A DNA stretch of 64,000 nucleotides from Sphaerulina vaccinii (lineage: Eukaryota > Ascomycota > Dothideomycetes > Mycosphaerellales > Mycosphaerellaceae), in assembly GCA_022570795.1 (NCBI GenBank), contig JAKUDP010000001.1, positions 3,162,001 to 3,226,000 of the forward strand, read 5' to 3'. Positions 31,969 through 40,973 of the stretch are shown piece after piece. The position numbers and the translations under genes are program-made. The stretch's first letter is position 1; every line of letters begins with the position of its first letter. The notes beneath the pieces were generated by a model. It saw only the letters and a program-made list of their open reading frames with translations, made no database searches and had not been told where the DNA came from.

Positions 31969-34071
31969 CTATGGGTTGGTGTCACCAGAGCGCCGGCTCC
32001 AGGCCATTGATGAGCGCTGATAGGTACGAAGTGTATCCTCACTGGCACGTGGGGAGATCTCGATCACTGATGAGATCTCCGTGAAACGTGATCCTCGTGT
32101 GCCTGTACTCCCATCCGGACTGAAGGATCGAGGAGTGCTGCCAGTATCGGCGGCGGTGAAGATTTCTTCTCCTTCTCCCGAGCTGTCAGTGGGGGAGTAG
32201 TCCGAGGAGCCGTGGATACTGCTGCTACTGCTAGCAATGGTCGTTGAGACCGCAGAGACTCGTGATCGATAGTCCGGAAGGAGCTCGGATGTGTAAGACG
32301 GTAGAGTCGCAGTGCTCGCCCGTGATCGTCCGCACGGGAGAGGAACCATCGGTGGTGGTGGATCGTTGACCATCGGCGGAGCCAAGTCATATCTGTGCTC
32401 GTCCACGCGTACGAGACTTGACACAATCTCATGTGCGTGTCGCAATTCACGAATCTCGGCTTCCATCACCTCGCCTTTCTCAGCTGCTTCGATGTCCTGT
32501 TCCAGGAATGCTTCTTGGAGGATAAGTGCCCGCTTCTCCTCATAGTCTTCGATTCTGGGTTCTCCGCTCCCTTGCATGCTGAAACAGCTCACACTACGCA
32601 TGAAGGCACCCCATCGCTTGCGCATATCAGCTCGACGGGCAGCACGACGATATGCTCTTGCATTTCGTCTCTCTTCACGCTCAGCTAATTCGTCAACCTT
32701 ACTTCGTGCAGACATGCACTTGCGTCGAATGTATCCGCAAAGTGCCGCCAGACCGAACGCTCCAAGGATAGCACCAACCGCACGATATAGCATACTCTGA
32801 GGATAGATGATCTCCATGGATTGCCGGACCGCTGCACCACTCGAATGGAGTGTGAAGTGACCATTGCCTGCCAGAGTATTGTTCGAAAGCCTGGAAGAAG
32901 TGGTGATTCGTGGACCTTGTACGTTGGCCGACTTTTCGTCCTCGTCAATCTGGATGAGCTGTTGCGTACTGGAGTCCTGTGGCTGTACATAGTTGAAGTT
33001 GGGCGCCGTTTCCACCCCCATCTTATCGCATATACGTTGTGCGATCACCTTTGCTGCGCAAACAACGCCATCACATTGGCGCAGTAAATGGCCGAGCGAG
33101 ACATTGTCGCGATGGTCTTTGAGGCACTTTGAAATGCCATGCCTCTTGGCTGCTATCTGTGCACTGAGGTCGCCTGCTTGAGCCTCTAGATGGAGGAGAG
33201 ACTCGATCTCTGCCTCAATGTCGAGCTCGCCTTCTAGGTCGGCTCCATGTTGCTGGTCAGCGAACGGATTCGCATCGAGAATCGTGTCGGCTGACAGTAA
33301 TTCGACCTTGCGGGCGTCTGACCCGGCGGGGTGCATGTCAGTGACACGATACAGCTTTCTCAATCGCTTGTCAGGCGCTGTTGACCGAGCTACTATGTCG
33401 AGCTCGAAATGCTTCACAGCATATGCGTCCACAGACAAGACCAGGAGACTCAGATGCTGCGTGTCCTCTCCTTCCCGGAGTGGTTGCTGCTTCCTGTCAA
33501 CCGGAATATAGCCAGACAAGGAGATGTCGACAAAATGCGATATGCCACGCTCATCCGGGATGGCAAGAACCTGCGTGGAGGGAGAAGAGATCGTAGCGAA
33601 GAAGGTCCCGTCAGCTACCGTGGTGTCCCATTTCACATCAAGTTGCTGGTCATTGATGGTAATGTTGGTGCTGAGCAGGTCGGTCACACGGTTGACGTTG
33701 AGCTCGAAAACCTGCGGCGGGCGTTAGTTCAACGAGACGGAGAGCCGAGTCACAGATGAAACTGCTCTGGACAACTCGGGCGCCAAGCAGTCGTTGTGAC
33801 GTGCGTGCACAGCACTTACCAAGGGAGACGTCGTAAGCTCCGTATGCTCATCCTTGTAGCCTGGAGAGACCGCGAACTTCGTCCAGGCAGTGTCTAAATC
33901 TATGGATGGCATGAGCTTGTGCCTGAATTATAGCGTGAACTAGTACGTAGACTTACTATAGTCGAGTATCTCCACGTCCTGAGTGGTTCGTGATGCTTGT
34001 GGCATACTGCTGCGCTGTGGTATGGGCAGCGCAGCCGCGAGCTGAATCAGATAGAAAAATGCCGAGCGCAT
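31969..34071 (-). CDS. Secretory-pathway single-pass membrane protein, fungus-specific
   Basis: Three exons on the complement (34071-33957, 33899-33820, 33711-31969) join to 645 residues; the introns are 57 and 108 nt, both with GTAAGT donors. Exon 1 encodes a signal peptide, MRSAFFYLIQLAAALP. The lumenal or extracellular part follows (DLDTAWTKFAVSPGYKDE, then FELNVNRVTDLLSTN) with some Cys near residues 250-290 (CDGVVCAAKV). One transmembrane helix lies near residue 370 (MLYRAVGAILGAFGLAALCG). The cytosolic part has a strongly charged helix (ELAEREERRNARAYRRAARR), a second helical segment rich in Glu, and a Ser/Thr-rich tail. I recognise a common architecture of uncharacterised Dothideomycete proteins, not a named family. 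Topology is inferred. Confidence 0.82.
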
Positions 34072-34591
34072 CGCTGCCGCTGATAGTAGTTCAACGCGGC
34101 CACATTCCCACTATGGGGACTTGTGACCTCGTGAATGATGGGAATGAGATGCCCGGAGAGCTGTCCAGATCGTGCGAATACACCAGGTGATGTTGATAGG
34201 AATGGAATAGAGAAGAACAGCTGTTCGCGTGATCCTAACTCTGCTGCCTTGAGGCGCAGTCCGGTGAGCAGCGCTCAGACGGGAATCGGCTACTAGAATC
34301 CTTCTGCCATTGGAGTCGCGCCATTATTCGTGGGAAGATGCGACTGGAGGCACGGCTGCCGATGTAGACACCGTATGCCCTGCAAGATGTCATCGCATGT
34401 CTTCCATGTGAGAGCAGACAGTGAAGTGCGGTCGGTCTCAATGTCGTTGGCACTTTCCGCAAATAGTGATCGAATTTTGGCTTTCTCGCTTATTTTTGTC
34501 CCACTGCCGACTACGCGATGACCACTACCCGGTCGAGAAGCAATTGACAACGCGACAGATCAGCAAAAACAACCGCACAACAACAGTCAAT
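34072..34591. other. Intergenic divergent promoter (membrane protein / LSM4)
   Basis: About 0.5 kb between divergent starts. The last 40 bases before LSM4 are A/C-rich, a usual leader. I see no gene. Confidence 0.4.
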
Positions 34592-35112
34592 ATGGTAAGC
34601 TATCCTAGCGCTCTGGTATATGGATCGCGGCTCACACAGCAGGCACTGACTGCGACCACCAGCTTCCTCTCGGCCTGCTCACTGCGGCGCAAGGCCATCC
34701 TATGCTGGTTGAGCTCAAGACTGGCGAGACATTGAATGGACATCTAGTCAGCTGCGACACATACATGAACATTACGCTGAAGGAGGTGGTACAAACGAGT
34801 CCGGAGGGCGACAAGTTCTTTCGGTTAGCGGAATGCTACGTCCGAGGAAACAATGTAGGCGCAGGACTATGGTGAGGATTCTGGACAACTGCTGATATGA
34901 GACAGATCAAGTACCTACGCGTACCCGATGAGGTGGTAGACCTGGTCAAGGACCAACAGGCGAGCCAGCAAGGACAGCGCGGAGGCAGGGGAGGAGGACA
35001 GAGAGGCGATCGTGGCGGGCGTGGAGACAGAGGTCGTGGACGGGGTCGCGGAGGACCTGGGAGAGGCAGAGGACGTGGTGGTGGTGGTGGTGGTGGTGGC
35101 GGCGGTGACTGA
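34592..35112 (+). CDS. LSM4: U6 snRNA-associated Sm-like protein LSm4
   Basis: Three exons (34592-34594, 34663-34854, 34906-35112) give 133 residues. The first coding exon is the ATG alone; the GTAAGC donor follows at once and a 68-nt intron leads to LPLGLLTAAQGHPMLVELKT. The Sm1 motif (PMLVELKTGETLNGHLVSCD, then TYMNI) and the Sm2 motif (CYVRGNNIKYLRVPDEVV) are complete; the 51-nt second intron splits Sm2 after RGNN. The C-terminus is a glycine/arginine (RGG) tail that ends in ten consecutive Gly. LSm4 is part of the LSm2-8 ring that binds U6 snRNA 3' oligo-U in splicing and of the LSm1-7 ring that promotes decapping in P-bodies. The RGG tail is a known arginine-methylation and P-body targeting feature of this subunit. 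Confidence 0.96.
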
Positions 35113-35787
35113 GCTACAGGCGCTCAAGCTATGAGCTGAGCAGAGCTATGCCATGATGGTCCAGAGACAAACGATGAAGGAATGACGTACGCAAGACGAC
35201 CGAGTGCAAGCAAAGGCCATGGCACTATCGCGCCACGCCTGGTCACAGTCGTAAGATGGAAGACATTGAGCTCGATCGAGCGCAACATTAGGTGTCCCGT
35301 CACAGCTTCGAGGGTAGACGTGATGGCATCCTCAAGTCCTCACAGATACAGGGGCAGAAGTGTTTGCACGAATGGACTCGGAAGAGCTACAGAATAGAAT
35401 CCTCAACTTCACATTTTCGGTTGCTGACGGGCACATGCAGATTCAAAGTCACACACACAGCTGATGTCTTGCTGAAGATATCTTTAGGCTTAGGCTTGAA
35501 CAAAGAAAGAATATCCTCCGGCATTACATATGACAGAGATCGAGCTACCTAGGCTCTTCGAGAATGATACACGAAGCACTACCGATATCAAGCCTACAAG
35601 GTCTCACGATAAAGCGTAGTGGCGTTTGCTCAAGTGAGGCCAAAAGAGTCACTTCTCACTTCAAGATTTCACTTTCTAATTGGCTGCTAACATATCCACA
35701 CATATATGCAATACTACACACATCTAGTGCTATACACCAAGCTAATATAGACAACACTGGTGCCAATACATACACTTATACCACAAG
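35113..35787. other. Intergenic
   Basis: About 0.7 kb between LSM4 and the F-box-like gene, A/T-richer towards the right end (CATATATGCAATACTACACAC near 35700). No gene or repeat recognised. Confidence 0.4.
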
Positions 35788-36516
35788 ATGGCCATACCTA
35801 TTCACGCTGCTCACCCATACGAGACAGCAGCTCAGAGGGTCCTGAACATTCCAGAGCTGCTAGAACAGATTCTCCTTTCTGTGGCCACGGACACCGTGCG
35901 CTATCCTGAGACCTGGGAGTTCAGTCCACCAAGGCCTAGAACTGTTCTCCTAGCACAGTGTGTAAACCTGACCTGGAAGCGAATGATCGACACATCTCCT
36001 GATCTGCAGCAAGCGTTATGGTTCACTACTCCTTCGTATCCTCTGTATACCGACATCGCAGGCGACGAGACTTACCACAATCCACTGATCTGGCCACTTG
36101 CACCTTCAACTAGACATGGACACATCATATCGATCAGCGCGAGGAGATTGCTTCCTGGTGCGGAGAGCTGGCGCAGGATGGTGGTAGTGGCGCCATGCGA
36201 TGACGTGGAGAAAGTCAGTGTCGAAGTACGGCCTTACACGAGACTAGTTGTGTCGGTTCCGTCAGGGGAGACGATGAGCCAGCTATTGAGGAGATTGAGG
36301 AGCGCCAGAACTCTGCAGTCTTGGAAGGATACGAAACTCTTACTGCCACAGCCGAAGGTTCTCATAGGTGTTGAGAAAGACAAGCCGGAGGAGAAGGTAT
36401 GGGTGCATCAGTCATCTCGGGCAATGCGCAACTATCTACTGGTCCGACAGGAGCACATTCATCGTCCATGTCTACTGGTCGACAGATGCGACATGGACAT
36501 TCCTGGAGAGCAGTAG
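35788..36516 (+). CDS. F-box-like protein of unknown target
   Basis: ATG 35788 opens a 242-residue frame without introns. The N-terminal block AAQRVLNIPELLEQILLSVA followed by VLLAQCVNLTWKRMIDTSPD is the degenerate F-box typical of large expanded families in Dothideomycetes, where the first helix begins VLxIPELLE. A conserved tryptophan/proline segment follows (LQQALWFTTPS). The remainder has the LLPGAESWRRM and MSQLLRRLRSARTL segments seen in these families, without an obvious substrate domain. It may serve as an SCF adaptor, but the F-box is divergent and Skp1 binding is unproven. Confidence 0.75.
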   Translation: MAIPIHAAHPYETAAQRVLNIPELLEQILLSVATDTVRYPETWEFSPPRPRTVLLAQCVNLTWKRMIDTSPDLQQALWFTTPSYPLYTDIAGDETYHNPLIWPLAPSTRHGHIISISARRLLPGAESWRRMVVVAPCDDVEKVSVEVRPYTRLVVSVPSGETMSQLLRRLRSARTLQSWKDTKLLLPQPKVLIGVEKDKPEEKVWVHQSSRAMRNYLLVRQEHIHRPCLLVDRCDMDIPGEQ

Positions 36517-37003
36517 TGTAACGCAAGATTGCGCAACATGTTGAGAGAGCAGCAAGCAGCTATCTTTCCGACACACATCTAGACGAACGGAACAGAATGG
36601 ACGTCGAGTAGGTCAACAGCGTTGTGCCAATCTGTAGATTGAGGGAGGAAGCGATGGAGATCGGCCAGAGAAGACAGAAGGATCGAGATACTGTTTCCAG
36701 GAATTCAAGCTCATAGATCTTCGTGGCTAGAACTGTTTACCAGGATAATCAACCTGGTGCACTGCTTTCGCTTTCTCATGAGCATCCAGCTGCAAATGCT
36801 CGAGAAAGTGCCAACGACGATGGCGTCGCATATCACTGCACTCTTGCTGCCCTTCGACAACCCTCACAGAACAAATACACTATCAAGAGCATTCTGCCCA
36901 TCCACCCAGATTCCCCGTGTGATCTTTCAGAATCGAGCATCCATTACCTTGCACCTTGCAAATCCGAGGCTATATCGCTTTTCATCAGCACAATGTCTCA
37001 ACT
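36517..37003. other. Intergenic with a gene relic
   Basis: This stretch holds the 57-bp relic of the zeta-GST 3' end (36736-36792). Plus-strand frames here start with GTG and lack character. No other feature seen. Confidence 0.45.
36736..36792 (-). pseudogene. Relic of the 3' end of the neighbouring zeta-GST gene
   Basis: On the complement this stretch reads QLDAHEKAKAVHQVDYPGK, against KLDAFEQAKAMHQVDYPGK at the C-terminus of the intact GST gene whose coding region ends at 37524. The DNA is clearly alignable for about 55 bp (for example CCAGGATAATC in both). Beyond the LDA codons the similarity stops and no other GST parts are found nearby. The relic reads on for two codons to a TAG at 36727-36729. 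It is best explained as the remainder of a local duplication. Confidence 0.75.
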
Positions 37004-37244
37004 TTATTGAAATGTACGAACAGCGAGGCACTTCCTCCATGGTTGACCAGCGTCCGCCCCGTTTCCTACACAAGCACCAACACCCTCGTAGAGGTTGCTA
37101 CCGGGGTCAACGACGCAGTTCTTGCGGAGGAAGTCAGTCAGCATTGCGTGACGTTGCCCCGAGGGAAAGAGAGAGAGAGGATGTGCTCAGACTTACCCAC
37201 CATCCGAGCACGGTTGGTGCGAAGAGGAGGATAACGAGTTTCAT
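37004..37244 (-). CDS. Candidate small secreted cysteine-containing protein, 54 residues
   Basis: Two exons on the complement (37244-37197 and 37120-37004) join in phase 0. The intron is 76 nt with a consensus GTAAGT donor, a CTGAC branch-like site (GACTGACTTCC) and a CAAG acceptor. The product starts with a good signal peptide (MKLVILLFAPTVLG), followed by WWNCVVDPGSNLYEGVGACV and GNGADAGQPWRKCLAVRTFQ. It has three cysteines and the stop TAA at 37004-37006. The frame is open upstream to another ATG at 37316, which would bury the signal peptide, so I chose 37244. The architecture matches small secreted proteins and effector-like proteins of fungi. It lies between the intact GST gene and the GST relic. 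No homologue is recalled; with three Cys the disulfide pattern is incomplete. Real or chance cannot be settled without transcripts. Confidence 0.5.
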
Positions 37245-37523
37245 ATCGACGGTTTGGTTGGTGGCTTTGCTCTCCGAAATGTATCGAGTCTCTGTGAAGT
37301 CCTCTATTGACGACATGAATATATGCAGGTCTCTCAGCGAGATCCGGTCGAATGGCGGGTCTATGCTGCTTCTTCAGTAGTTTGTCAGAAGCGAATGTCT
37401 CAGAATGCGAGTAGGGCTACTATGTGAACATCCACCGGAACCGAAAGACAAGTGCTGACAATAGTCTCAGCTATATCGTCTTGATTGTCTGGCTGAAGAT
37501 GTGCTTGCCTGGCTACAAGCAGC

Positions 37524-38195
37524 TCATTTCCCAGGATAATCGACCTGATGCATTGCCTTCGCCTGCTCGAACGCATCCAACTTCTCACAAGCCTGCACAA
37601 TGCGCTCCACTGTCGGAAGCTTTGACACATCGATCTCAAAAGCCCTCGTGCCTTGTATCAGCCCAAGCAAGCATATATCTGCAATCGTAGGCAGTTCTCC
37701 GTGGCAGAATGTGCCCGTTCGCTTGTCGGCTGACAATCTATCCTCGAAACCCTTCAGCGCAGTGTTGAACCACTTCGTCTGCCATGCCTTCCACATGTTC
37801 GCATCAAATCCGCCATTTTCTTGAAGGTAGTTTCGGATGCGTGGCACAATCAGAGGATGTGAGTCCGAAATGGCAATGGATGCTAGTGAGCGAACACGAG
37901 CCCGGCCTAAAGGATCTTGGGGCAGTAGTGGTGTTGCCGGGTGAGTTTCCTCAATGTATTCCAGGATGGCCAGTGACTGGGTGAGTGGTTCTTGATCTTT
38001 GCCGTCCTCTGACTCAACAAGTAGAGCAGGAACACTCCCCAGAGGGTTTATCTTCCTGAACTCTGCGCCGAACTGTTCACCCTTGTCCAGAGCTATGGGC
38101 TTCTCTTGGTAGGCGATGCCTTTGAGATTGAAAGCCACTCGGAGGCGATAGGTCGCTTGTGATCTCCAGAAGCCGAACATCTGCATTGTTGCCAT
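37524..38195 (-). CDS. Zeta-class glutathione S-transferase / maleylacetoacetate isomerase
   Basis: ATG 38195 on the complement gives 223 residues without introns, the exact family length. The N-terminal thioredoxin-like domain has FGFWRSQATYRLRVAFNLKG, the zeta motif position that in many members reads SSCSWRVR, then NPLGSVPALLVE with the cis-Pro and LTQSLAILEYIEETHP with the glutathione-binding Gln-Ser. The helical domain contains FCHGELPTIADICLLGLIQG, the conserved N-capping box. Family members isomerise maleylacetoacetate to fumarylacetoacetate with glutathione in tyrosine/phenylalanine breakdown. The other genes of that cluster (homogentisate dioxygenase, fumarylacetoacetase) are not in this window. 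The cysteine of the SSC motif is replaced, as in several bacterial enzymes, so activity is plausible but unproven. A relic of the 3' end lies downstream. Confidence 0.9.
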   Translation of the reverse strand: MATMQMFGFWRSQATYRLRVAFNLKGIAYQEKPIALDKGEQFGAEFRKINPLGSVPALLVESEDGKDQEPLTQSLAILEYIEETHPATPLLPQDPLGRARVRSLASIAISDSHPLIVPRIRNYLQENGGFDANMWKAWQTKWFNTALKGFEDRLSADKRTGTFCHGELPTIADICLLGLIQGTRAFEIDVSKLPTVERIVQACEKLDAFEQAKAMHQVDYPGK

Positions 38196-38355
38196 GGTTG
38201 CGGTCTCCTTCTTGGTCGATGCGATGTATGCTGGAGCTCTAATGCTGTATGTGCCGTCGAGTAGAGCTTGCTTGGCCGGATGATGTCAGAGCATCTAGGT
38301 TTGGTTGCCATAACTCTCGTCACGCGCTGGCCGTGTAGCCAGCTGCAAGGAACGC

Positions 38356-39276
38356 TCATGCACATGCAGCAGCACGTGGAATCGATATCAACTTGGCGAC
38401 GTCGCATGAGAAGCGTTTGGTCGAAGCCACAGTTTCCACAATCTCACAGCTTGAGGCACTCTCAAGATCGTCGTCAGCGAGCGCGATCTGACTGGCCACG
38501 CCTTCAATGGCTGCTTCGAGAGCATTCAGCTTTTCGCAGAACTGTGAACTGTATACCTTCGGCGATGATCTAGCCAAGTGATCGTATGCTCGGCACATCA
38601 GATCGAAATCATGGTCGGCTCGCGAGGCCTTGAGTCGGCGCAGATGCGCGCGGAAATCTTCAGTGTCGAATCCAAGCAATTTTAGCAGGGAGGAGAGAAA
38701 GTGCTGCATTGGCGCAAATGCATCCACAGCATCCAGTAAGTTGTCGTCAAGTCGACAGCGTACATAGGAGCACAGATCAGGAGTCGCGGGCGTAGGCAGA
38801 TAAGAGTCTCGCCTAAGCAGCACACAGCGTCCGGTAGTCTCTGGGATGTCGAAATCATCAGAGTGCGGCAGCAGGTCCTCGATGATTGCCTCTAGTTGGC
38901 AAGGCCTGATGAGGAGCGACTCTAGTCTGGCGTCCTTTTCATCTTGCTGTTCGCTGAGTTCGCGAAGTAGGCCAAGGGAGCCTTGAAGGAGAGCTAGGGT
39001 CTCGAGAATGCAAGCATCCGATATAGAGCAGGAGCATGCCTGAACGGGAAGGGGTTCACTCATATCTGGAGTTGTCGTGTCGGCCCCGAAAACAGGTGAG
39101 TAAGAATTCTGCGTTGGCGGTGTGGGCAGCAGAGGTTTCGGCGCATATATCGGTGCTGGAATCTTCCTTATCTGTGTCTGATACTCCTCGAGTGGCGGGA
39201 AATACCCAGTTTCAGTCATGTTTGATATGCGAGGAAAGGCAAATAAGCGCCTAGAAGCTGATGGAGATTCTGGCAT
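38356..39276 (-). CDS. Protein of unknown function
   Basis: The complement gives a 306-residue frame from ATG 39276; a second ATG at 39219 starts MTETGYFPPLEEYQTQIRKI. A near-perfect GTAAGT donor at 39355 and a GCCAG acceptor ending at 39270 would remove the first ATG as part of an 86-nt leader intron. In that case 39219 is the true start. After a Pro-rich N-terminal part (PAPIYAPKPLLPTPPTQ) comes a helical region (CILETLALLQGSLGLLREL, then EQQDEKDARLESLL). The C-terminal half has FLSSLLKLLGFDTEDFRAHL and LNALEAAIEGVASQIALADD. I recognise no family. It lies 160 bp upstream of, and co-oriented with, the GST gene. Confidence 0.65.
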   Translation of the reverse strand: MPESPSASRRLFAFPRISNMTETGYFPPLEEYQTQIRKIPAPIYAPKPLLPTPPTQNSYSPVFGADTTTPDMSEPLPVQACSCSISDACILETLALLQGSLGLLRELSEQQDEKDARLESLLIRPCQLEAIIEDLLPHSDDFDIPETTGRCVLLRRDSYLPTPATPDLCSYVRCRLDDNLLDAVDAFAPMQHFLSSLLKLLGFDTEDFRAHLRRLKASRADHDFDLMCRAYDHLARSSPKVYSSQFCEKLNALEAAIEGVASQIALADDDLESASSCEIVETVASTKRFSCDVAKLISIPRAAACA

Positions 39277-40239
39277 GTATCAAGTACGAGGAATGTCGTT
39301 TCTCAAATGCCTCGCCTTTCGGCGCAATATTGACAATGATATCGCGCACACTTACCAGGTTCCTTATACGGCCGCAGTCAAGCCCGTCGTGGGCAGGGGT
39401 TCTCCCCTCCTTCTCCTTCTTGGGCGTCCGGCGTCTGTCGCTTGGAGGTGGTCGTGGAGAAAGTCTGAGAACGTGACGATATTGCTCATAGGAAGAACAT
39501 CGGGCATGACAATAGGGCACCTGGATGCGAGCGGATGACGCTGGACTCACCACCGGTGCATACCACTGCTGTAACAGTAGCTCGGGTCGTTGACGATCGT
39601 CGTGCTCTGGTTTGCTGCCCGACTCATGCTGGGGTTCCAAGCATCGTATTCCACGAAAATCGGTTCTTCAACTGCTCGTCATCGCGTGCTCTGGCGGTTT
39701 GGATGTGCCTGCCACTTGACTTGCAGTGGCATGAGGTTTTCGCAGATCAATATTGAGATGTCGAACGGATTCATGTGCTGTTTATTTACGTCAAAGTTGT
39801 GCACGAGCGTGCAGGTGGCAGAAGAGAGACCAAGCCTCGCTGCAGAAAGTCTTGCCAACTGCTTCATTTGGCTATCACGAGCTTGACTCCTTCCAAATTA
39901 GCACTTTGGCTTGCGCCTCGAAGTCAGCAAAGACAAGTATAGTTCCAGGAACAGATCGAATAGCTCTGCCATCGCTGTGGTTGCATGAAGCTTGAATCTT
40001 CAGTACAACGATACCACGACGCACCATTTGTTTCTTTGCACAACCACCAACAGCGATCATCCTGAAAAAGACGTGCATCTTGCGCAACCATCCTCGGCAA
40101 CAACAGAAACTCAAAGGTCCGCTCTGCTCTACTTCCTTCACCTCACATGTTTCTGCCAAGTAGATGTCTTTTCTCAGGGAGTGCGCCTCTGCTGCACGAA
40201 AAGTACTGACAATGGATCAGAGTGGAGGACGAAGCGCTC
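39277..40239. other. Intergenic with splice-like signals on the complement
   Basis: Promoter/leader of the unknown minus-strand gene and of the NTF2-like gene. The complement shows a GTAAGT donor at 39355 and a GTGAGT..CCAG pair only 30 nt apart (39521-39550), too short for an intron. No convincing gene is seen. Confidence 0.4.
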
Positions 40240-40683
40240 ATGCAAACCAGTCCGAGCGACTCGAACGCGTCGTCGCCTCAGACAGCGCCGTCGACAGCAC
40301 CTTCAGAAGCTGACATTGCTCAGCAGCTCGAGCAGAGCATCATCGATGATGTTCAAGCCGTCAATGATCGCAACTTCAGTCGAGACGGACCACTGTTCAG
40401 ACGAAAGGCATCCTACTGGGAAGCTGAAGTCACAGCAGGCCTAGCGAAGAAGACCTTGACCTGCGAAGGCTTCGTGAATGCCATCAAGGCACGAACGGAA
40501 AGTCATCCTGATTATAAGCTAAGAATCATTGACTTCACCACAGCCGTGCACGAGAGAACAGGTCGAGCAGAGATCTTTGCCAATATGGAAGTATCTGGCG
40601 GTTGGGAAGGCGTATCAATACCTAACGTGACACTCTGCGAGTACCACAGGATTGATGGAAAGGTGGGTGATCCAGATCCCTAG
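40240..40683 (+). CDS. SnoaL/NTF2-like fold protein
   Basis: The frame is open from a GTG at 40222; the first ATG is 40240, giving 147 residues (MQTSPSDSNASSPQTAPSTA). After a Ser/Pro-rich head comes an alpha+beta domain: IAQQLEQSIIDDVQAVNDRN, the helix KKTLTCEGFVNAIKARTESH, and strands YKLRIIDFTTAVHERTGRAE and IFANMEVSGGWEGVSIPN, ending with CEYHRIDGKV. The pattern (long helix, short helix, then antiparallel strands with EYxRxDGK) is that of the NTF2/SnoaL superfamily, which holds polyketide cyclases, dehydratases and many unassigned proteins. No catalytic pair can be pointed out. An out-of-frame ATG at 40212 precedes it and might lower translation. Confidence 0.7.
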   Translation: MQTSPSDSNASSPQTAPSTAPSEADIAQQLEQSIIDDVQAVNDRNFSRDGPLFRRKASYWEAEVTAGLAKKTLTCEGFVNAIKARTESHPDYKLRIIDFTTAVHERTGRAEIFANMEVSGGWEGVSIPNVTLCEYHRIDGKVGDPDP

Positions 40684-40973
40684 CGTTTCCTGCATGCATC
40701 TTGTACCTGAGCTGATATCACGCAAGTGGTTTCACGTTGCTCATCGAACAATGCCTGGTATGGATCCCAATATGTTGCGATGAATGATGATCTGGACCAG
40801 AGCCCGCAGCCAAGAGTCTAGCTATGCACTGTGCCGCCCTTAAGCTCCAGGCAACAGTATACCTCGGAAAACCCTCTCTGAAGATGTTCTCGACGAAGCG
40901 CGCACAACACTTTCGGATTCCAAACCAGCTCAACACATGCTGCTTTCCCAACGTCCCAGAGGAGCCTGCCACC

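Noticed and set aside
31763..32020. Plus-strand ATG frame with hydrophobic start (MAAWYALFLLLSIVYTVVRI)
   Set aside because: It overlaps the 3' end of the minus-strand membrane-protein gene, has no homology I recognise and no Cys or domain; probably chance.
36757..37380. 207-codon plus-strand frame over the small secreted gene
   Set aside because: It opens with GTG, runs antisense to the spliced small secreted ORF and to the GST relic, and has no domain.
39251..39640. 129-codon complement frame upstream of the unknown gene
   Set aside because: The start is TTG, and the only in-frame splice I could build uses a 30-nt intron, below workable size for this genome's introns. Kept as leader sequence.
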